NCBI GenBank assembly: GCA_039026555.1
Contig: JBCCMB010000047.1
Location: 1 to 19,221 of the forward strand
DNA length: 19,221 nt
Reading direction: 5' to 3'
From: JBCCMB01 sp039026555
GTDB lineage: Bacteria > Pseudomonadota > Alphaproteobacteria > Caulobacterales > Hyphomonadaceae
The notes under the pieces are model-generated. The model saw nothing but the letters and a program-made list of their open reading frames with translations. It had not been told where the DNA came from and did not search any database. The position numbers were made by a program, and so were the translations under genes. Shown here in pieces: positions 14,401-19,221 of the stretch; positions within the stretch are counted from its first letter, which is position 1, and each line of letters opens with the position of its first letter.

Positions 14401-14457
14401 TAGGATCCATCTAGTCAAAGATTAAAATAGGAATAATATCCTACACCGTGCCTAGGA
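14401..14457. repeat. Repeated TAGGA words upstream of the DnaA-domain gene
   Basis: TAGGA occurs at 14401-14405, 14428-14432 and 14453-14457. It also occurs inverted as TCCTA at 14439-14443, giving the inverted repeat TAGGA-ATAATA-TCCTA at 14428-14443. The copies are about 25-27 bp apart, within 100 nt of the start codon at 14493, in an AT-rich stretch. The rest of the gap 14313-14492 shows nothing further. Confidence 0.35.
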
Positions 14458-14492
14458 GCGTAATTCTGGCCGTCTAGACCTGGGAGTGTGGG

Positions 14493-14840
14493 ATGATCTG
14501 GACAAATCAGAAAGAAAGAGACGTGGCGTACGCCGACCTCGCAAAGGGCTTGGCGGCGTTTTCGTCGGGTGTCTCAACCGAGGATGTTAACGGGGCGACA
14601 CGCGGTCGGGCGTCGGCGGCGCTGGCGCGACAGGTTGCGATGTATTTGGCGCATGTCGGCTTTGAAATGAGCCTTGCGCGCGTTGCAGCGGCGTTTGGCA
14701 GGGATCGCTCAACGGTGGCGCATGCATGTCATTTGATTGAAGACCGCCGCGACGATCCAGTCTTCGATGCGTGGCTCGAAGACTTGGAGGCGGCGGCTCG
14801 CGCGACCCCGCAACCACATTTTCAACCTGAGGCGGCCTAG
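14493..14840 (+). CDS. Stand-alone DnaA domain IV-like DNA-binding protein
   Basis: The product is 115 residues. Residues 44-85 align by eye with the C-terminal DNA-binding domain of DnaA. ARQVAMYLAHVGFEMSLARV matches the basic-loop and first helices (E. coli RQMAMALAKELTNHSLPEI). FGRDRSTVAHACHLIED (68-84) matches the DnaA signature FGGRDHTTVLHACRKIEQ. There is no AAA+ domain, so it cannot initiate replication itself. It could bind DnaA boxes or promoters. The recognition helix has Arg72 and Ser73 where DnaA has His and Thr, and one glycine is missing. GGGAGTGTGGG upstream provides a ribosome-binding site. It is followed after 2 nt by the DUF6456 gene, with which it should form an operon. Confidence 0.88.
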   Translation: MIWTNQKERDVAYADLAKGLAAFSSGVSTEDVNGATRGRASAALARQVAMYLAHVGFEMSLARVAAAFGRDRSTVAHACHLIEDRRDDPVFDAWLEDLEAAARATPQPHFQPEAA

Positions 14841-14842
14841 GC

Positions 14843-15562
14843 GTGCCCGGCGTGAGAGGATGCGACGCGCCCCGGCTTGTGCGGGCGTTGCAGGCGAGCC
14901 CTGGTCGAGTCCTAAGACGAACGACGCAGGGTTGGGCCGTGTTTCCGGAGGGCGATCGACGACGACGGGCTGTCGCATTCGCTGAAGACGCGCTCGTCGA
15001 AGACTTGAAAATGACCGGCGTTTTGATCTCCAAAGGCGACGGGTTTCGGACGGCGCAAACAGCTGTCGTCCCAAACCGCAACGCGTTTGGCGCGACGGCG
15101 CCTGACAGGCGGCCGGACGCGGCGCGCCTGCGATCACGGAAGCCAGGTTTCGCCGGCCTCGCCGCGTTGGCGGAGACAGGTCAAGGTCCGCTCAGCCTCG
15201 GCCAGGTGCGCGCAGGCCGACGATTGCAAGCCGATATCGAGCGCGCGTCGTCTGGCGGCCGCGTGACGATGGATTGGACCTTCACGCCTGCCGGTCGCGT
15301 GCGCAGGCGAGGCGGCGAGGGCGGTTTGTCGGAGCCGGCGGCCAAGGCGTCGGCGCGGTTGCGGGCTTTGTCCGGTAAAGTCGGCGCAGACGTGTTCGCG
15401 GTGGCGGTGGCGGCTTGCGTGGAGGAAGTGAGTCTAAAGGCGCTGGAGGCGAAGTTCGGTTTTCCAAAACGCAGCGGGGCGCGCGAGGTGTCAGCGGCGC
15501 TGGAGGCGTTGAGGATCGCCTATGACGTTGAATTGCCGGCCAGCGAAACCTCAGACATTTAG
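14843..15562 (+). CDS. DUF6456 domain-containing protein
   Basis: The product is 239 residues from a GTG at 14843, 2 nt after the preceding stop. Another GTG at 14852 is possible. The N-terminal 75 residues have the look of a winged helix: VEDLKMTGVLISKGDGFRTA resembles a recognition helix plus wing. Residues 107-230 form the DUF6456 region, with LSLGQVRAGRRLQADIERA, MDWTF, and then RLRALSGKVGADVFAVAVAA. A further helix has FGFPKRSGAREVSAALEALR. The protein is basic and lacks signal peptide or membrane helices. In alphaproteobacteria this family is often found with HTH proteins and is probably a DNA-binding regulator, though no function is established to my knowledge. Its last 12 nt overlap the 3' end of sufE on the other strand. 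Confidence 0.82.
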   Translation: MPGVRGCDAPRLVRALQASPGRVLRRTTQGWAVFPEGDRRRRAVAFAEDALVEDLKMTGVLISKGDGFRTAQTAVVPNRNAFGATAPDRRPDAARLRSRKPGFAGLAALAETGQGPLSLGQVRAGRRLQADIERASSGGRVTMDWTFTPAGRVRRRGGEGGLSEPAAKASARLRALSGKVGADVFAVAVAACVEEVSLKALEAKFGFPKRSGAREVSAALEALRIAYDVELPASETSDI

Positions 15563-15985
15563 CGCCGCCGCGTCGGCGGCGTCGTTGCGGATCCGCTCCA
15601 GCATGGATTTGAAACCGTTCGACCGCTGCGGCGACAGCGCCTGATCGACACCAATCTCTGCAAAAAAAGCGTCGGCGTCGAACGCCAATATTTCGTCCGG
15701 CGTTCGGTCGGTGAAAAGCGACAAAAGTAACGCGATAAGTCCTGACACCAGGATTGCATCGGATGCGCCGCGAAAGCTGAGCCCCCCCGGCGTTGTAGCC
15801 GACGTCTCAGAGATCAACCAGACCTGGCTGGCGCAGCCGCGCACTTTCGTGTCGTCATTCATCTCCTCGGGCGCGAGCGGCGCGAGGGATTTTCCAAGAT
15901 CGATGATGTGCGCATAGCGATCTTCCCAATCCTCTAGGAAGGAAAAATCATCTTTGATCTCGGCGGCTGCGTCCTGAATGCTCAT
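15551..15985 (-). CDS. sufE: Cysteine desulfuration protein SufE
   Basis: The product is 144 residues starting at the ATG at 15985. A GTG at 15994 would add three residues. VRGCASQVWLI contains the catalytic cysteine, which falls at residue 51 exactly as in E. coli SufE. LEDWEDRYAHIIDLGKSLAP and the C-terminal LSPQRSNGFKSMLERI are family landmarks. SufE takes persulfide sulfur from a cysteine desulfurase (SufS or CsdA) and passes it to Fe-S cluster assembly. The rest of the suf operon is not here, which is common in alphaproteobacteria. It converges with the DUF6456 gene, overlapping by 12 nt. It lies downstream of the secreted-protein gene after an 82-nt gap that contains a plus-strand terminator. 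Confidence 0.96.
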   Translation of the reverse strand: MSIQDAAAEIKDDFSFLEDWEDRYAHIIDLGKSLAPLAPEEMNDDTKVRGCASQVWLISETSATTPGGLSFRGASDAILVSGLIALLLSLFTDRTPDEILAFDADAFFAEIGVDQALSPQRSNGFKSMLERIRNDAADAAALNV

Positions 15986-16008
15986 CGCGAACACATGGTC
16001 CGAACGGA

Positions 16009-16048
16009 CGACGCGGACAAGATAAACTTGCCCGCGTCGCTGTTTTTT
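16009..16048 (+). terminator. Strong plus-strand Rho-independent terminator upstream of sufE
   Basis: Arms 16009-16021 and 16027-16039 form a 13-position stem with one A-C mismatch and a 5-nt loop (ATAAA). CTG and six T (16043-16048) follow, then a second run of seven T at 16054-16060. The T-runs follow the hairpin only on the plus strand. In minus-strand RNA the mismatch becomes a U-G pair, so the stem would be fully paired in the sufE leader. Confidence 0.7.
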
Positions 16049-16067
16049 GTCGGTTTTTTTGAGTTCG

Positions 16068-17108
16068 CTAGTGTGCGACGTCGCCGAAACATGCGCCGGT
16101 GTCGGCGATGGCGTGCTCGCTCAAGCAGTAGGAAAGGTCATAGCGGCTGCTGGCGGCGGAGACGCAGGCGCGCAATTGCATTTGCGACCAATCGATGCAT
16201 TGCGAGGTCGGACGGTCCTGCATGGCGACTTTCACTTCCGTCGGATTATCCGCCGCCGCGTCTAATACGTGATAGGCGGCCAAGGTGACGATGCGATCGG
16301 CCGTGGCTTTACGCTTCGGGTTCACCTCGTAGGTTTTCGCGCCAAAGCTCGGCGTAAAGCTTGCGACCGTCGCCATGGGCGCTTCGGCGGCCAGCATCGC
16401 AACGCTATCCCACAGCGAGGATGCGCCCGGGCGTCCCGCATTGATCAGCGCGCTGTCAATATCGGCGGCCGAAAAGAGCGAGAGCGCGGCTGTCGCCATG
16501 GGCTGTCCGGTTTGCGCGGCGAGTTGTAGTTTCTCGGCGCGTTGCGAGCCGTCATGGATACGCTTATTGGCCCAGGGGGCGTGCTGTAGCGTCCGGGCCT
16601 GGTCTTTGACAAAAGCCGCGGCGCTTGAAATGCGGCGGCTGTCGGATGCGTTTGCGGACAACGCGGCTTGCAGCGCGTCGTCGCCGCCTTCCAGCGTACG
16701 CGCGTAACCGACATCATTGCGCAGGCCCAACGTCACGCGATCGCGCCCGTAAAAGGCGTCAATGTCGCGAACCGCGGCGGCGAATTCTTCCGATTGAGCG
16801 GCGACCAGAGCAGAATAGGAGATCCAACCTTCGGACAAACGCTGGGGATGCTGGCCGCCAAACTCGGTGAGTGTGTCTTCAAGATGCTCCGGTCCGGATA
16901 ATGGCGCTTCTTGCACATCGGACACTTTGGTTTGGAACGTCGCATAGGTCGCCGCAGCTTCAGTGATCGGGCCAGTGGCCGCCACCGGCTCGCCGACTTG
17001 AACCGGAGTGGGTTCCGGGCCTTCAGCGCTCGCGAGGATTTGTGCTGAGGCCGCGCCGGTCAAACTTGCGGCCGCCACCGCTGACTGAAGCCAATGAACA
17101 ACTCGCAT
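16068..17108 (-). CDS. Secreted four-cysteine protein of unknown function
   Basis: The product is 346 residues from the ATG at 17108, which has GGAGG about 4 nt upstream. An upstream GTG/ATG extension is possible but has no such site and would bury the signal peptide. Residues 1-22 (ending GAASA) form a Sec signal peptide with likely cleavage before QILA. The mature part is mostly helical and polar. The final 45 residues hold all four cysteines at 304, 315, 328 and 340 (TSQCIDWSQMQLRAC, SYCLSEHAIADTGAC). The spacing suggests two disulfides in the oxidising periplasm. I recall related C-terminal cysteine patterns in alphaproteobacterial hypothetical proteins, but know no function. The gene is divergent from the histidine kinase, sharing a 113-nt gap. 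Confidence 0.85.
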   Translation of the reverse strand: MRVVHWLQSAVAAASLTGAASAQILASAEGPEPTPVQVGEPVAATGPITEAAATYATFQTKVSDVQEAPLSGPEHLEDTLTEFGGQHPQRLSEGWISYSALVAAQSEEFAAAVRDIDAFYGRDRVTLGLRNDVGYARTLEGGDDALQAALSANASDSRRISSAAAFVKDQARTLQHAPWANKRIHDGSQRAEKLQLAAQTGQPMATAALSLFSAADIDSALINAGRPGASSLWDSVAMLAAEAPMATVASFTPSFGAKTYEVNPKRKATADRIVTLAAYHVLDAAADNPTEVKVAMQDRPTSQCIDWSQMQLRACVSAASSRYDLSYCLSEHAIADTGACFGDVAH

Positions 17109-17221
17109 GGTTTCCTCCGGCAGTGACGCTACTAGAAAAACTCTAGCAGGCATGGTCTGCAAAATGCTTCTAAAAAACACACTACAGCCATACGCGTTTA
17201 CGCACCGTTAGTAGGAATAAC

Positions 17222-18610
17222 GTGAAACCCGCCTCCTCGCTTAACAGGACGCAAACCATAAAACTAGGCTTAGCGCCCTGGTTTTACTGGGTATTGCTAT
17301 GCGCCACGGCCGCTGTCGGAGGCGTTTTGGGGGGCGTTGCGTTCACAGAAATTTCATGGGCGGCTCTGCTCGCTGCGGCGCCCGCTTTGGTCGGGGTTTG
17401 CGTGTCATTTTGGCCCGATGAGGAAAAAGCGGCCGAGATTGAGACGCTTTTCTGGATTTTGTTCGCATCGCTCGCCGTGGCGCTGAGCGGCGGTGCGGCC
17501 TCGCCGCTGGCGATTTTGTTTGCGCCGCCCGTGTTGATCGCCCTGACATATGGACGCCAACGCTTGGCGATTGAGGCGACCGGTTTTGGCGCCATAGGCT
17601 ACGCCGCCGCCGCGTTGGCCGCACGCTATGGGTTCGCCTCGGAGATGGGCGGGCTGGTCAGCCTCTCCGCGCCCTTGGCGATTTGCGCATTGGTGCTGTC
17701 AGGGGTTTTGGCGTCTCGCATTTTGCTGGCGCGCGACGTTTCAACTCCAGCTGAAGATGAGGTCGATCAAACCACGCGTCGGGACAAGCACATCGCCGAG
17801 CGTCGGGCGGCTCAGGCGGAGGCCGCGCGGGACGCCGCCGAACGCGACGCTGAGGCGGTGCGCGCTGACCTGGAAAAGGCGCTGCAGTCTGCGGAAAAGT
17901 CTAACGCCGCCTTGGCCGAGCGGATGCAGTTTTTCGCGCAGACCAATCACGAATTGCGGACGCCGCTGAATGCAATTATCGGCTTCTCAGAAGTTCTGAA
18001 GAATGGCTTGTTTGGCCCTCTGTCGGAGAAATACAGCGAATATGCGAGCTTGATCCATGAGGGCGGCCGGTCGCTTCAAGTCGTCGTCGACGACGTCCTA
18101 GATCTGTCGAAGATCGAAGCGGGTCGCTACAAGATCTATCCCGAATTGCTGAGCTTGAACGATGCGGCGAAGGACGCTGCGCGCTTCATGGGCGACCAAG
18201 CTCGGCGGCAGGGCGTTGAACTTCGCATCGTTCGGAGCGCGGATGTGGAAGCATTCGCCGACGCAAGGGCGGTGCGCCAGATTGCGCTTAATCTGATCTC
18301 CAATGCGCTGAAGTTTACGCCGAAGGGCGGCAAGGTGCGTATTTGGGTGAAACAGGATGCGGATGGCGGCGCGCGGCTCGGCGTACGCGATACAGGTCGC
18401 GGCGTGACGCCTGAAGATGCGGCGCGATTATCCCAGCCCTATGAACAATCTGGCGATGTCGCGGGCCAGGGCGCTGGATTGGGATTGTCGGTGGTGCGCG
18501 CTTTCGCCGAATTGCATGGCGGCCGATTGAAGATTGAGAGCAAGATGGGCGAAGGCTCTAATTTCTCGGTCGGCTTCCCGCCGCGGTCAGATAAAGGCGC
18601 CTCCAACTAA
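17222..18610 (+). CDS. Membrane sensor histidine kinase, DivJ-like
   Basis: The product is 462 residues from a GTG at 17222, supported by AGGA (17213-17216) 5 nt before it. Six hydrophobic helices fill residues 20-168. A charged coiled coil follows (about 185-235, rich in Ala, Arg and Glu), then HisKA with the phospho-accepting His243 in FFAQTNHELRTPLNAIIGFS. The catalytic domain has the N box (NLISNALKFTPKGG, Asn361), G1 (DTGRGV, Asp390) and G2 (GQGAGLGLSVV, about 415-425). The membrane-coil-kinase layout and LFGPLSEKYSEYASLIHEGG after the H box resemble DivJ/PleC-type kinases that phosphorylate DivK and PleD. No response regulator is adjacent, which also fits that group. The identity as DivJ itself is not proven. 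It overlaps the amidohydrolase gene by 4 nt, tail to tail. Confidence 0.9.
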   Translation: MKPASSLNRTQTIKLGLAPWFYWVLLCATAAVGGVLGGVAFTEISWAALLAAAPALVGVCVSFWPDEEKAAEIETLFWILFASLAVALSGGAASPLAILFAPPVLIALTYGRQRLAIEATGFGAIGYAAAALAARYGFASEMGGLVSLSAPLAICALVLSGVLASRILLARDVSTPAEDEVDQTTRRDKHIAERRAAQAEAARDAAERDAEAVRADLEKALQSAEKSNAALAERMQFFAQTNHELRTPLNAIIGFSEVLKNGLFGPLSEKYSEYASLIHEGGRSLQVVVDDVLDLSKIEAGRYKIYPELLSLNDAAKDAARFMGDQARRQGVELRIVRSADVEAFADARAVRQIALNLISNALKFTPKGGKVRIWVKQDADGGARLGVRDTGRGVTPEDAARLSQPYEQSGDVAGQGAGLGLSVVRAFAELHGGRLKIESKMGEGSNFSVGFPPRSDKGASN

Positions 18611-19221
18611 AGTTTGAAGACGCGCTGCGCATTGCCGCCCAAGAACAGCGCTTTTGCGCGATCACCCAAACCCAGATCATCCAAGCCCGCGAGCGCTTTT
18701 TGCGGTGTGATCATCGGATAATTTGTGCCGAACATAACCTTCGATGCGCCGTGGGCGCGCATATAGCTCACCAATGCGTCGGGATATCGTTTAGCGGTGT
18801 AGGCGGAGGTGTCGATGAAGACGTTTTCGTGCTTGGTGGCGACGGCGATGGCTTCATCGGTCCAGGGATAACCGATATGGCCGCCGACGATGACGAGTTC
18901 GGGAAAATCCAGAGCCACGCGATCCAAATAGATGGGGCGGCCCACTTCGGACGACATTAACGGGCCTGTGTGGCCGATCTGGGTGCAAAAGGGCACGCCC
19001 ATTTCGCAACACGCGACATAGATTGGGTAGAAGCGCCGATCTGTCGGCGGCGCATCGCTGAGCCACGGCAGAACGCGGATCGCCTTAAATCCGAGTTCCT
19101 CAACGCAGCGCCGGATTTCCCGAACCGCCTGCATCGGCTGGGATATGTCCACCGAACCGACGCCGACGAGCCGATCCGGATAAAGTTCAACGAAGCACGC
19201 CACTTCGTCATTGGTGATCAA
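18607..19221 (-). CDS. Amidohydrolase family 2 protein (ACMSD-like), 5' end cut off
   Basis: The leftward frame is open to the right edge. The 204 residues seen are the C-terminal two thirds of a TIM-barrel metal hydrolase of PF04909 type. GGHIGYPWTDEAI holds the barrel histidine, FIDTSAY the following strand, and VMFGTNYPMITPQKAL the end of the last strand. The family ends in a helix with ALFLGGNAQRVFKL, as here. Relatives are hydrolases or decarboxylases, for example of aminocarboxymuconate or resorcylate. The position normally held by the metal-binding Asp (FGSDYP) is Asn here, at 18721-18723. The N-terminal His-x-His motif lies outside the window, so metal use cannot be judged. The true start is also outside. 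The TTG at the very edge is not meaningful. Confidence 0.88.
   Translation of the reverse strand: MITNDEVACFVELYPDRLVGVGSVDISQPMQAVREIRRCVEELGFKAIRVLPWLSDAPPTDRRFYPIYVACCEMGVPFCTQIGHTGPLMSSEVGRPIYLDRVALDFPELVIVGGHIGYPWTDEAIAVATKHENVFIDTSAYTAKRYPDALVSYMRAHGASKVMFGTNYPMITPQKALAGLDDLGLGDRAKALFLGGNAQRVFKL

Noticed and set aside
17132..17146. CTAGA-aaaac-TCTAG inverted repeat in the kinase/secreted-protein gap
   Set aside because: The arms are only five bases and the loop leaves no T-run. It could be an operator half-site pair but is too short to support without comparison.

Overview
The window looks like a piece of chromosome from an alphaproteobacterium of the Caulobacterales/Hyphomonadales type. 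This is inferred from the protein families and regulatory signals, not from a marker gene. The supporting items are a MucR/Ros-type regulator, a free-standing DnaA domain IV protein next to a DUF6456 protein, a DUF2336 protein with a full-consensus CtrA box in front of it, a DivJ-like membrane histidine kinase, and GANTC (CcrM) sites clustered in one regulatory gap. There is no tRNA, rRNA, CRISPR array, insertion sequence or obvious phage gene. Base composition and codon use look even throughout, except for AT-rich regulatory gaps around the MucR gene.

Positions 1-3100 hold catabolic or transport genes. A GMC-family flavin oxidoreductase, cut by the left edge, reads leftward. Divergent to it is a crotonase-family protein whose only well-placed active-site glutamate is of the enoyl-CoA isomerase type. 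A 16-bp near-perfect palindrome in their shared gap looks like an operator. An MFS transporter converges on the crotonase gene. At 3254-4950 are a small DoxX-like membrane protein and the DUF2336 protein with its CtrA box.

Positions 5067-12966 are one tightly coupled operon for an Mrp-type multisubunit cation/proton antiporter. It has nine genes, most sharing stop/start overlaps of 4-8 nt. The order is E, F, G, a fused (MbhD + MbhE + MrpB) protein, C, D, a second antiporter-like subunit, a short two-helix protein with an acidic tail, and a third antiporter-like subunit. The order and the split of MrpA follow the Mbh/Mbx arrangement rather than the classical ABCDEFG order. There are three full-length proton-pumping-type subunits, where classical Mrp has two. 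MrpC carries an unusual histidine-rich loop. No hydrogenase or NADH-dehydrogenase module is adjacent. Ordinary Na+(K+)/H+ antiport in the inner membrane is therefore the conservative reading.

Positions 12967-15562 are regulatory. They hold a MucR-family protein lacking two of the four zinc ligands, a single-domain PAS_5-like protein behind a GANTC-rich promoter region, a Rho-independent terminator, and the DnaA-domain-IV/DUF6456 pair. Positions 15551-17108 (minus strand) hold sufE, which overlaps the DUF6456 gene tail to tail, and a secreted four-cysteine protein of unknown function. A strong plus-strand terminator lies just upstream of sufE. It implies that rightward transcripts may run antisense through sufE. 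Positions 17222-18610 encode the DivJ-like histidine kinase. An amidohydrolase cut by the right edge ends tail to tail with it.
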